Of a DNA stretch of 64,000 nucleotides, positions 19,629 to 32,800 are shown piece after piece. A program made the position numbers and the translations under genes. Position 1 is the stretch's first letter. Each line of letters begins with the position of its first letter. The notes below the pieces were generated by a model. That model saw only the letters and a program-made list of their open reading frames with translations. It made no database searches and had not been told where the DNA came from. Origin of the DNA: Lottia gigantea (lineage: Eukaryota; Mollusca; Gastropoda; Lottiidae); NCBI RefSeq assembly GCF_000327385.1, contig NW_008708943.1, forward strand, positions 2,640,741-2,704,740, in the 5' to 3' direction.

Positions 19629-22600
19629 TTTTAAGATCACAGAGCCACCGATTCAAAGTTAAACACATTAATTTTTAAAGGGTGATTGTTGCTCAAGATA
19701 AAACTATTCTTAAGCAATGATTTTTTAATGATTAGCTTTCTTGTACTAAACATCAGGATATATGGAATATATTCTTAAAGATTAATTCATGGATCTATTC
19801 TAAGGCAATTTTTCTTAAAGGGACATTCCGATTTGTTTGTGGGTCGAATTTCTTTTTTTGCTTAAGTGTGTAAAAAACTATACACCAAAATCTAGAGAAA
19901 TGTGTCCCCAAACTGAAAGATTAAAATATATCCAGCCGTTAATTTTTTAACGCCAAAACAATTTAAAACCATTGCATAAGGTTTTTTAGTTCCTTATGCC
20001 TTTTGGAAGCTGTGGGGAAACTACTGTACGGATTTAAGTAAAATAAACGCCTACTTGTAGAGGTTTATGTCTCCTACATATTCTAACTGTTTTGATTAAT
20101 AATATCGATCAATTATAAAGCCAAACGCAAAATCTAAGTTAAACTGTTAAATTTACTTCGCAGTGAAGGTTCGGGGAATAACGATAAAGATAAATCGCAG
20201 ACGGTATCTCGAAGACTAAAAATGCTTAAAATTTAACATCCATTAATCTTTTTAAAGTTAATGTCTCTTTTGCTTTGTTCAGATAAAAAAAAACATGTTA
20301 TCTCTCTTTTTGCCTCAGGGTTTTTGTATTATTGCTAACTGAATGTTTTTTTTCCCGCCACTTTCCGTGACACACTCTTGTTAATATTAAGAATTAATAT
20401 TTAAAAAGCTACATTCCTATCCAAATGTGTAATGTTTTGTCGGTCGATGTTTTTTCTTGGCATACTTTCAATGTCGGTGGTCGTAACGCCCCTGTTGGTG
20501 TTGTGAATATCCACACGCGTGCCAATCAAAGAAGACAATTTAAAATTGAAAATGCAAACATATTTTTCCAATATGTTGTTTAATGTATTCATTATTAAGA
20601 TGCCTTCTTATTCCCTTTTAAAACTCAAGATACCGGAAATCAAGACACGTGTTCTTTAAAATCAAGAAGCCGGAAGTCATTATGTCATGTGATGCCTTAA
20701 AGGGAAATAATCAATTCAATATTTGAACGCGTGACAGACCATCGGATACTAATTGTAAACTTGATAAATTGAGTAGATGTAACAAAAAAAAATTAAACCT
20801 TATAGAATACTTGTGAGATGAAATCCAAAGACTTCTAAACCAGATCGAGGGTGTCCAAGAAATGTAGCAAAACTCACTGCAGATTTCCACAGGATCTGAG
20901 CGCAAATTCCAATGGCGTCTATAAACTATTTGTTCCACTATTTGATACCAGGCCGTATCAACGCACAAGGTGGAATAAAAATATATAAATGATATACCCA
21001 CATGACGTTCCTTTTGCTTGTTAGTAAATAATCAACAGGATCCATTTATCGATGGCATAGTGATCAATTGATGTACAGAATACAATATAATAAATTATAA
21101 TATCAACCTATATTTATCAGCAACTATATGACGATTTCCATAAAGTGATTATTGTTAATATGATAGATAATAATATGATATTATAAATTATTTATTAGTA
21201 CATAGAAATAAGTCCAACAATGTTTCTATTCATTTATATTTCAGCAATATTTTTCTATAATTCAATTCAATAATTCAAATAATATATATATATAAATATA
21301 ATTGTTCAATGGATTCGAACAATGTAACTATCATAAAAGTTAAACTTATATCAAGGTAAAATACATGATTCTTGCGCAACTGTACGACGTTGGCCTTCAT
21401 CAAAAATGTCGTACACCATAGTTTAAGGAACATTGGTTAAAAAATTGCACAACTATTCAATCTAGTAATGGTATAAAGAAACCGATACATCAGCCAATCC
21501 ACAAGCATAATATCAATCCAATAGACGATGCAAACATCATAATAAAAACTTAAAAAAGGATAATTCAATATATTTTTCAAACATATTTTAGATTGTTTAT
21601 GTTTTTATTAGTTGAAAATATGTTTAATACATCAAGTAACACGAATTCTATTGTTTCTCATTATATGATTTTATGTCTGAAGTCTATTTGGAAATATTTT
21701 TAATCACTAAGTTTGATTTACTAACAGTAATAATAGATAATAGATAATATATCAATGAATATTATTATTGACTCATGATATAATGGTATAGATAATCTTA
21801 ATAAGGGAGGGATATTAATAAGATATTACGAAATGAATAAATAAATATCAAACAATGATATAGGGCAAGTCAGATATAAACAGTGCTCACTGCTTGTCGT
21901 TCAATCGTAGGACATTATTCACTAAGACCCTATCACTCATTGAGGATTAGGCAAGCGTATATAAAGCTTACGAAAGATTTCGTCGATATAGCGCTATAAA
22001 AACATGCAAAATTTGTTAACAAAGCGTCGATAGTTTTGAGCGTATACAAGACTAAGTCGTCATGGTGTGACATGGTAAAGTTGTTATCTTCTTCCAGTAA
22101 ATAAAGTCCACTCAAATATAGAACGAAATGCATCTGAAATATAACGCTCTTTTGTTAAATTCATTAAATTGCGAAACATGATTGGTTTCGTATAGATACA
22201 TGTATTAAATAGGAGATTGTAATGCTCTTTAGATTGTCTAACTGAGTGTGTCAATCTATCTCGAGAATCAGTCTGGAGATTATATCTCACACCGTCTTGT
22301 ATTTAATTGCAATTATTTACATCTTGAATACCAGATCAAGATGGTTTTGTTTTATATTAACTAAGATTACATTAATTGTTTTAATACGGGAAAAAATTAC
22401 AATATAAGTAAGAAGTTGAGAAAAGTTGAATTTTTGTGTATTCTGTTATCGAAAGAAACATGATGAAATAGGCAAAAGACTAAGACTAGATTAAGATTCC
22501 TATTTAGATTAGATGCAATAGTAGCTTTATAAGTATATCATTGTATTTAGGACCTACTGCAATCACTTGAGTCTGTCGGAAACTCTATATTATTTATAAC

Positions 22601-24740
22601 TTTGTTTACGGAAATTTATCAAAGTTTTCTGATGAAATATTATAGATGACAGAGATAAAGAAACATTTACTCAAGTGTGTCAAGTAGCCTACGTAATACG
22701 TTTCCGATATCCACCTCATTACTAACGAATCTTTCCGTTTTCTCACTGAGTAAGTCACCTAGGGTCCACTTGAGAGAAATCGAAATTACACGACCTTTCT
22801 TTCGTGAGAAAGTTTTGGAAGGTGTATGCTAAAATTGGCCCTCTGAGATGTCATTTTGGTCATGTAAGAAACAGATATTCTTACCATCGAAATTGTTTTC
22901 GTTTTCTTGTTCTATAGACGCTTTTTTCGAAGGGAATCTGACGCAGAATACCCGATTGAACAATTCCAAAGGGGATAATCTCGACCTATGTCGGGACCTT
23001 TTTATTCTGTGAGCTTATTTGTCGAAAACTACGCGTGATTAGCTAAGTCAAAATTTGTCGACAATTTTGTATCCAGCCAATAAAGTGTGGCGAGAATGTT
23101 AAAACAAAAGTTAGGTAAGTTTGTGTTAATGGTTTGAACTTGAACAGTCTTGATAACTAAGGAGTAACATCTGAATTTTAGACTTAGCGCACAACTGCCT
23201 CTATTCACGTGACACTAGAGCACAGTTTCCATTACTTGATACCTGGCTAAAACAATTATCTTAGATTATCTTTAATTAGGACCATCACTTTTGATTTCCA
23301 AACCGCTCTTGATACTGTCTATGTTTGGCATCTGATGTCATGCCTGAATATGTCCGTGTCGTTGTTTTAATCCTTTTAGTGAGAAGATAACAATTTATTG
23401 GTATCCGATCACTAACTAATTATGTGATCAACTCGCAATTTGACAGTGGCATCAGGTGTTCGATCGCTCGATTTGACCTGAAACCAGCCTAGGTCATTGA
23501 CAACCGGAAATTATCGTCCCTTTTGAAAAAGCCATTATTAGTGTCACGTGACAGTTGATAAAATAGGTATTTCCAATATTGTTTATTGTTCATAAAGAAA
23601 TGTAAATAACCTATTCGTTCGAGAGTATAAATGCTATATATATAGGACATAATATCTGTTTCTCAATCAAATTTGCCGACATTTCTCAAGGTGATTTTGA
23701 TACATTTTGCAACAATAAATATGAATTAGATTCGAAAATAATTTGCACATTTCACTTTGAGACACAAATACTGTTAATATGAGGTGAAGACAATTTTAGA
23801 ATTTAAAGAAAAACAGCAAAAGATAAAGAATAACAATGAACAAATCAAAAGTTAATAGTAAGAATTAAAAATGTGAACGAACATTTTGTGGGTTTGAGCC
23901 AGGGTTTAAAAAATTATTGGAATAAAAATTATATCATTATTTTCTAAAACGGAACAAATTTACCTCCGACATCATGTCTACTCTCTGCAGATTCCAAGTA
24001 AAAAATGACAATCAAAAAGAGCCACGTTTTGTTTTATGTAATAAAAGCGCGGACGTTATAGAAAAACAATAACGTGACATCATAATGTTTTAAACAGAAA
24101 TTTTTAAAAGTCAAAAATATTCTGAAACTGTGCTTGTTTTTAACCAAAAAATCCTAAATATGCAATCAAAAAATATTCATGGTACCATTGTCTTGCAATT
24201 TTCAGAAACAGATGGGTGGTGTTTATAACTTAATAGCATCTTATGGTTAAACAATGCATACAGATTAGCAGAATATTTGAAATATTTGTCATTTTTCTGA
24301 CCGACACAAAGATTACGAAGTGTTTTGAATCCATTTTTTCTATGATGGTGTCAAAACAAGGTATCAACCCTTAGACAGTTATCGTTTGAGCAATAAACAT
24401 CGAACCCAACACTAGATATTTGTGCCGCTACATCTTTTGCTATAAGTCTATAGAACTTTATTCAGGAATCCTTTGTAATTAGATTTATATATTCTGAGTC
24501 AAAACAGACAAATTAATTTCATTTCACTACGATGTATATGTGGCCTGATTTTTGAAACCATATCGAAGATAAAGTCCAGATTTTCAAATCAGATAAATGG
24601 AACAATTAAATCAAATTTTAGGAATAACGGCACCGAATTATTAGCATTTTAAACCTATTGAAATCACACAAGAAAACATCTAGATCTGTAGTTGATATTG
24701 AAAATGCAAAACAAGATTCTATTGCAGAAAATTCGCGATA
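19629..24740. other. Non-coding stretch, nothing firm
   Basis: Contains a short AT dinucleotide run near 21282-21300. I see no gene with supporting evidence. Confidence 0.4.
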
Positions 24741-24842
24741 ATTGACACATAACTGACCATTATGTGAAGAATTTACACAATAAAAGTATATTTATAGGTC
24801 TAAAAGTAAATTTGATGGGTAATTAACAATGTCATCACCTAT
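24741..24842 (+). repeat. Dispersed repeat, copy 1 of an inverted pair
   Basis: Segments such as TTATGTGAAGAATTTACACA, AATAAAAGTATAT, TTTGATGGGTAATTAACAAT and GTCATCACCTAT recur in reverse complement at 28029-28141 with small differences. The pair is separated by about 3.2 kb. No family is recognised. Confidence 0.55.
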
Positions 24843-25339
24843 ATATCTTCCCGTTCGCCTAATACCTCCCTAAAAACTATTTGAAATTATTCATCTTTCA
24901 AGCACAGTTTGAATAAAGATAGAGTTGATTTTGCGCTAAAACCATGTTTAAAACTATTTATATCAGTGTTTCTAAAATATAAAAAGAAACAGCTTAGAGC
25001 ACGACAAGGTGATGCACTGTATTAAAACAAATCACCCCCAATAGACAAACAGTAGCCACTTTTAATAGAATCAGTTTATTCTGTAACTAGATCTTTCCTC
25101 TACTGACATTTACAATATTGACACTTTACACTCAACCTGACATTAAATCATGGCTTATCTCCCTTTCCAATCTTACTCTCTCACCAGGTGTCGCAGTGAA
25201 GTTGCTACTTAGAGCACGTTTTATATACATTACAGTGATGATTTTTAAATTAGTTAAACTGACTCAAGAATATATTTTAAAGAGGGAAATCGAATTACAT
25301 AGTTTCACAACAAAACGAAGATTGGTGATGGATGGGTGG

Positions 25340-25470
25340 TAGTTGGAAGCCGACATTGGGTCGACTTTCAGAAGCACTAGGCCATGGCATCTAAACCTGT
25401 TTTACTTTCAGGTGGCTTCGAACCTACGGACTAGCAGACAACCTGCTACCAACTGCAATAATCCACTGCC
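25340..25470 (-). repeat. tRNA-like short dispersed repeat (SINE-like), second copy
   Basis: On the minus strand: TTATTGCAGTTGGTAGCAGG (A-box like), then GTAGGTTCGAAGCC (B-box like), then a 3' part ending CCCAATGTCGGCTT, shared with the repeat at 4545-4660. The anticodon region is compressed, so it is not a functional tRNA gene. Confidence 0.45.
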
Positions 25471-26104
25471 AAAAACCCAGGGTTAGAGTATGGACGTTTA
25501 CTCAGTTCGGAAATTGTAAACCCCTTCAAAAACAAAGATATCATATAGCCAGTCTATAACATTAATACACGTGGTAGTTTTTATGCACCTGTGTATCAGA
25601 GGGTTTGCTGTCTTCCCTTCCATAGCCCATCATCTAACATAACACATAATTGATAATCGAAGGGGTAGGATTCGAAGTGAAGTTGGCAAAGCGTTTCTTT
25701 TAATCTTTAAGCGAATGCAAGTTCTAAATATCCCAATAAACTTTAAACAAAAAGAACGAATTTAGCATTTTGGAATCCTTTCGAGAAAGCCTACGTTTCT
25801 GTGATTATATCATAAGTATCTTTAACAAAAGCCATGAGTCATTAGCTTCTCGTGAATGGCCTTGACCTACGATTAAAGGTACGAACAAGAAGGAACAGTT
25901 CACCTAAACATCAGGAAATTTACGAGAATGTTGGCTCCTGCATTGACAAGTCAAGAACGATAAATCATGTGGATAACTCGACGGTGCCATGAGGAACGTC
26001 TGGTCGACTCGCCGTTTGTAAACATTACAGTCATTCTGTGAGTGCAAACACCAGTAAATTAACCTCTAATGATGCTAATATTTAAAGTAGGTAGGTATCT
26101 AGGT

Positions 26105-26162
26105 ACTTACAAGTTGTAATATGAAATAAACATCAGTTGCCATAACTGGCATATTGTGTTTG
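26105..26162 (-). other. Possible internal exon, unassigned
   Basis: On the minus strand a TTTTTCATATTGTAG acceptor precedes a 56-58 nt segment with a single open frame reading AKHNMPVMATDVYFILQL, ended by a strong donor CTT|GTAAGTAC. The peptide looks coding-like but I do not recognise it, and no neighbouring exon was found. Confidence 0.2.
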
Positions 26163-27673
26163 GCTTCTACAATATGAAAAATAATTATGTTAATATACCA
26201 CCGATTTGCATCGCATTTAATACATAGTGTTCGGAATTTCCAACTACTGTTGGTGATGCGGATTAGCAAATTGAGAACAATGTCTAGTAATTCGAAAAAA
26301 GACAAAACAAAACCTATCATTGCGGTAAAAATTGTGTTGGACACAATTTCTCTTTTCCAGACTGCATGGCCATGTCATTTCAGTCCAATCGGGAGCAGAA
26401 AAGTATGACAATAATAAAATTAAAATCAATTAAATGAAATTTTATGTTTTCATTCAGTTCCTGTTTATCACTTGAATCTTTTGTCTTGTTCTCAATTACA
26501 TGGTGCCGACACGTCAGCGGTAAGAAATTATGCTGGTGACCTTGTGACAACTGGAAGCTGGAACTGGTGCCTTTTTCCCATGATACCATATTTAGAGGTC
26601 GCAAAACCACGTGTTATTAGCCCTCAACAGTTCAAAGGTCAAGTTGGTCTGAGTGACCACTGACAAATGACATGAGGTAGAGTTGTACGGACTGGTCACT
26701 GACAGTAAGGTTGACAATCTAAATCTACCACCGCTGACCACTGGCTTTCACAGTAATTAGTTAATGACCGATCTATGTTACTGATCCGATTTCATTTTAA
26801 ACCTTCTCACACAAATCTGAGCATCGGTGGCTTGTTGATAACGACAGGACGCGTGTTTAGGGGATTTGGTTTCAATTCTTAAATTTCCTCGGCAGGCGGA
26901 AGTTGTTCTCCTGTCATCAAACCATTTCCGCTTCTATTTCAAATTATGACAACTCACGTGTGTAGTTCTATGCCACGTGAAATTGAGACGTGTATGAGGA
27001 CATGTTTTGAATTCCTTTACAATTCTCTCGGGACTTTTCCGATATGAAATATATTGTCTATTCCATACCTGAATTCACAAACACATACTGTGTGTGAAGT
27101 GATCATATATTTATTTGATGATTATTCATTTTCAAATTTCCAGAGAAACGGACAATCCGAATTTCCATTAATTTTAAGCATAATCTGGTGTTACTATCAT
27201 TCTGCGACACATAGTCATAGAGTGACTTCTATATACACGGCTGTTTCATAAAGGCATGGCTACACTGGCTACATAACACTATATACCGCTCTACAATTGG
27301 GGTATTCAGCCCTATTTTAACAGTAAAACAGATATTAACGTCACCAAACCCAAAAAGACGCTATTAGTCTGTCCATATCTACCGTTTTCCCAGATTTCTT
27401 TTTACAATTTCACCAATTTACATAAACTTGTACCATTGATAATGGTGTTTATTATTAATATCCGAAAATCTCAATTAGTTGAGAAATGAGTTTTTCGATT
27501 AAAAACAAACACAACTTCACAATATTTTTGATTTTTTAACAATTCAATTTTTAAGATTATGACGTCACGTCACTGTCTTGCCATAACCGTTACGTCTGCG
27601 CTAACAATATAAAACAGAACGTATCGCTTTATGATTGTTTGTTTATGATTGGAAGTGAACGTTAACTTGACAT

Positions 27674-27696
27674 CTACCTACCTACCTACCTACCTT
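27674..27696. repeat. (CTAC)n microsatellite
   Basis: About five and a half perfect CTAC units. Confidence 0.9.
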
Positions 27697-28028
27697 TATG
27701 ATTGTCATTCTTAATTTGTAAGCAGAGCTGAGCGATCAGGAGTAGATCTATTTTGGTTTATGAATTTGCTGTTTTTATTCCAATTTGTAGAATCAACTCT
27801 CCTCACACATTCGCGGATATTGATTGTATCTTTGTTTCTCTTTTCTTAGGTTTTAAATAATTGTTCATCTTTACTGATCATGCACTGGGGGCTCATTTTC
27901 ATTTCCTTTCTTGTTCAATAATGAACAAAAGAACAACTTTCTCTACTTAAAAACTATTCTGATTCTGAAGATTGGGAATTGAAATAGGGTGGAACGAGTA
28001 CAAGATAATAAAACAATTTAGAGTAAAT

Positions 28029-28141
28029 AGGTGATGACATTGTTAATTATCTCAGTTTAATTACCCATCAAATTGATTGTATACTACTACATATACTTTT
28101 ATTGTTTAAATACTTCACATAACGGTCAATAACTGACCAGC
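28029..28141 (-). repeat. Dispersed repeat, copy 2 of an inverted pair
   Basis: Reverse-complement counterpart of 24741-24842, with an extra short insert near the middle. Confidence 0.55.
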
Positions 28142-29593
28142 TTGGTAGGTGGATCTGGAACTGTGGCGCAACGATATTAAAGATTAAAAGCATTTCATCT
28201 CTTTGTAAGCATTGATCAAAATCAAATTAGGTGTATCATATTTACAGTAAAAGTGTCTCAGATTTAAAATATGTAAACTGGGCGAGTAAGTCCGGCCTTT
28301 ATTTTCCACGTGTATGTGACAAGTGCGATAATTCAGCACCTCTTGAAAGTATTAAGAGAACGGGTAAATATTGTTCGGATAGAAAAATGGTAATGGAACT
28401 GTTTTGCGCCACATCATCTTCTTTAATTATTTCAAATTGACCTGAATTACTCGCCTTCAAGCCTTATAAGTATAGGCTACAAAGTGGCGTATGGTCAGCG
28501 ACGTTAACCTTTTAATGGCCAATTGAACTCAAGTACAATTCGATGAAGATGTTACGGCTAATCGATGGTGGCGTAAACCTTAATTTTGTCTATTAATGTA
28601 AGATAATGCTCGTTTGTGGTCCCGTGACTCGTGAGCGAATGTTACCTGAGTGCACCAGCGATCCTGTTATATTCTTATATTGCCGATTCTTTTGTTAATT
28701 AGGCCTCTACTTAATAATTGTGTTCAGTAATTTATGAGCCTTATACCCGCCCTCACCTTGCATCACTGTATTTACATATACCGAGTGTTCTCGAACAGCA
28801 CGTGCTAGGCAGGGGAGGTAAGTGCGAATACATAAAACTTTTCAGGTTTAATTACTCGTGACTTCTTTATCATTGTGGTATTCGTATAAAATAAAGCCTT
28901 CCATTTATTTAAACATAAATACAATTTACATGAAGTAAGATAAAGGTCATTTTCACAATGTCAAGCAATTATTACAAACTGTATCTAAGACGAAACTGGA
29001 TGATGGATTATGGTCATAACGTTAACTTTGTCGGTTTTCTCGAAATATTGCAGATTCGTGATCCGTTTGACCAATCGTACCTTAGTCTCAGAAAAGGCTA
29101 AGACTTTGCTAAACTGATCAGTAAAAGTGTTTACAGCTCATCGTCGAGCTTCAAAAACCCACACGACTCTGGCATAATATAGAAAAGACATATTATATAC
29201 ATGTAGAAAGTAATAATTATATGTAATAAGTAATACGGTGACATGAATTATGAAAAAACCAGCTCGAACTGAACGATTTTCTGTATTACATTATAACAAC
29301 TATATATAATTGTTATCCCATGTCGTGCTGTAGCTTCATTATATAATAAATGTAATAAATGAAGCGTTACATAACTCACTATATAGGCTTCCCATTGGAA
29401 TTTTACTCTGTATCATCAGATTTCTACAGGTGTTGGAAATATACATACTATATACATTAGCAATTGTTTCCGTACCATTAGTATAGCGTAGTAATATTAA
29501 TTGATTAATTGACTGTTCAGAAATGGTTTTTCGTTCCAGCCACTTGTTTATTTAGGGTTAAGTGACATATCAAGCTTCAAACCTCAGAAGACG

Positions 29594-29825
29594 CATCTTC
29601 ACAATGTCAAGCTATTACGAACTGCATTTAATACCTTGACAAATGCAGCGATTTGATTGGATTGTATGCCAGCGAATACAGCCAATCATAGCCATCGACA
29701 GACAGACCGTAGACATAATGGGTATTTGTTAACGAGCAATACAACCAAATAACTGCATTTGCAAACTTCCGTGGCTATTGCGAGATACGTGACGAAATTT
29801 GTAATAAATTGACATTGTGAAGATG
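29594..29825. repeat. Foldback/MITE-like element
   Basis: Terminal inverted repeats CATCTTCACAATGTCAAGCT (29594 on) and, at the right end in reverse complement, CCATCTTCACAATGTCAATT (29826 back). Inside are GCAGCGATTTGATTGG and CTGCATTTGCAAACTTCC, which recur in the hairpin at 48364-48466. A solo relative of the end sequence (TTTCACAATGTCAAGCAATT) starts at 28951. Confidence 0.5.
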
Positions 29826-32800
29826 GCGAAGACACTGCTTTAAGGTTTGAGTCACAAAAGTCAGCTATGCTACAATGACTATTATTTCATCTGGCAAGTC
29901 CTCCAGTGTAAACTTTGTTTTATGCTAATGGTACAATCTCAGTATTTGTATTCCTATTTTTTAGGTAATCGCATATACAGAACAATCCGAGTACAACAAG
30001 ATTGTTATAACCAACTACCGCCTGGTTCAAAACAGTAACATGACATGACCCAGTCAGAATATAGGTCTAGTTATATCACGTGACTTCACATCTGGCATTT
30101 ATACTTATCTTTATTCTATACACTGTTTGTATATTGCTCATTCTACAAAACCATCTTCAACAATCAGGATTGGTAGAGATAAATTTGAATAACCCGTCGT
30201 TTGGCCTTTATTAGGGGGACGGAGCAGGCATACTTGTAATCTGAGAGGGTATCTTCGGGTTTGATTTTAGAAAAGGAATCGGCATTTCATCACCACACAA
30301 GCCAATCTGCAATGTTATTTGTTGAAATCTTTCCAAAGCGACCAAACGTTCGTGCACTTCCTTCTTAGCTAATTAAAGCTTAAGCAATTTTTATTGTGGT
30401 CATGTATTTCTCCAGTGAAATATTGCCTGTATTTTTAAATTGTAGCCACCCCAAATATGTAAGGACTAATTGCAAATAAATTCATGAAAACGCAGGCATT
30501 CGTCGTCGGGTATGTTACGTAATCTTTCAATATAAATTTAATTTCCCCTGAAAGATACAGTGAATTCTTCGGGTATGTTATGAAATTTCAGTAAGTCGTA
30601 TCCATGTTGGCAATAACATAACATCTTTCTCAAGCCATACTCAAACACGGTAACATGGTAAATATCCTGGTTTGTGACGATTCTTGCCAGCTGTGGCGTA
30701 AAATTAAGTTGCATTTAAAATATAACTTTAAAAATAAAAAAGGTTAATAGGATTCCATTACGAACATTGCGTCATATCTATAAATAGATTGTCTGAAGGT
30801 CACGTGCATCTCATCTGCTCTTGCACTTTTAGACGAGTGATTTTCCTTTCCCATGCAACTCAGTGGTAAAAGGTGACGAGGAAATTTTTATTGCCATTTA
30901 ATTGGTTAAAGAAGGAAATGATGATTTTCAGGTTTTTACGTGGTTAAATATTTATGTAATGGTGGTGACGACACCGTCTGAAGAAAGCTTATCCCCTAGC
31001 AGTGAGCAGCATTTGGAATGACCAATGCTTTCAAAATTTGTCATACGTCGATTTTCAACGTGTACACCAAACGTTTGAGTGTGGTTATGTCTGTATTGTC
31101 ATATCTCTGATATTTACCTCCCTAAAGATAAGAATAAGTTCTGGACTTTGTTGTCTCTATCGTAAAGAAAATATGGCAAATTCAGGGATACAGCCATATT
31201 GAAGATTAACGGGGTTGTATTCTAATATTCCGCAGATTTGCTATACTTTATTATATCGATATATTTGGATTCTTAAAGGTCAAAAGGGCAGAACCCTCAA
31301 GGTTTATTTTCCAAGATGTTAATGACTTGATTAGTCAGCATATCATATTATGAGCTGCAGATGTCTGTATGTAAAATTTATATTTTGATATTGACTATAA
31401 AGAATTACTATAGAATTATTGTATGCAATCTTAATCCTACATAATCCCTTTTAAAAACGACAACTTTGATGTTAGTTTTTATATCATTGATAATAAAATA
31501 TTTAATTATATTAAACACAACAATGTATCCATTTAAAGCGTTGGCCTGTTTTATAGCCCTGTCCATCGAGGCCAATAACAGGACATTTATCAATTAGTTG
31601 AACCAGTGTCCACTTCAATTGGACACTAAACACACTATAAAATATACCGCCTCAATTATCTGATTTCCAAATTAACTGTATGGTATCGGGATTTATAACC
31701 ATAAGAAGCATGTTGGTGCATTCAAATGTTGTGAAAAGCAAAAAAATACAAAAATGTAGGTTTTAATCAGTGACAACAGATTTCATAGAAGAGTGTAGGA
31801 AGCAGTCTTTTGCTAAAGACATGGACATGCCTGTTTCCATCGAATGTCATGGGGTGGTTACTTTTAGAGCCATTGTGGTTAGGTGAGAAGACCATAACCC
31901 GTTGTTACCCGTAAACTGTTGTTACTGAGTCGATTTGGAGGAAATTTTAAAGGGCCATTGTGATTCTTTCTTCTTCACGTAACAAACGTTTCAAAAGCCG
32001 TAAAAGATTATTATATCTCAAACTCCTAGAAAAGCACCTGTTCTCACTTTCCCACAATAAGAATGTGAAGTAAAAATATTAAAAAGGTCTATAAAGATCA
32101 AGAGAGGACAACTGAAAGTCGAATGACAAGTCTGCAGCATAAACCAATGATTCACCTTACACGTATCATCTTTCATCGGAAATAGTTAAATGAATAATAA
32201 AGATAAAACATTCACTGTATTCATTTCAACAAATCTCATCAAATCTGTCTCACAGCTTTACTTTTTGACCATTTGTCATTTTCTAGTCAAAGTATCAATT
32301 TACCAAGTATAATTAGGCGCCATTAAAAGCTTGGTTACTATTCCCGCGAGATCAAACGAGATTAACTCGCGCGCCTCACGAGACACACCTGACACGTGAC
32401 ATTCAGCACGTGAAGTAAAGAATAAATATTGTTTTTGACCATTCAATGGCAACATTTTGTCAAAAAGACAATGGGAAATTTTCTTCTGACATCTTTTCAG
32501 CTTGTAACAATATTTCTTGAGAATGAAAGGGGAATAATTTTGGTTTTATTGACACGTAAAAAATTGTGACGGTGGTTGACGGCGTCAACTGTAAAATGAA
32601 TGACAGTTAAAAAGCATGAGAATTAAACGTGCGATATGCACGGCAGATAATATTGTCGATAAAAGATTAAATCTTTTTCTGATGAATGACAGGGGAATTA
32701 CTTGTTCCTTTATGGACCACTGGTCAGATTTATACATGTATTTAAACAAATATTCAGAAACTTTTACATTTTAGATGTAAAAACATCTTAAAATAAAGAT

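Noticed and set aside
22878-23000. Minus-strand frame ending in a GATG|GTAAGAA donor
   Set aside because: The matching acceptor is poor and the peptide is unremarkable.
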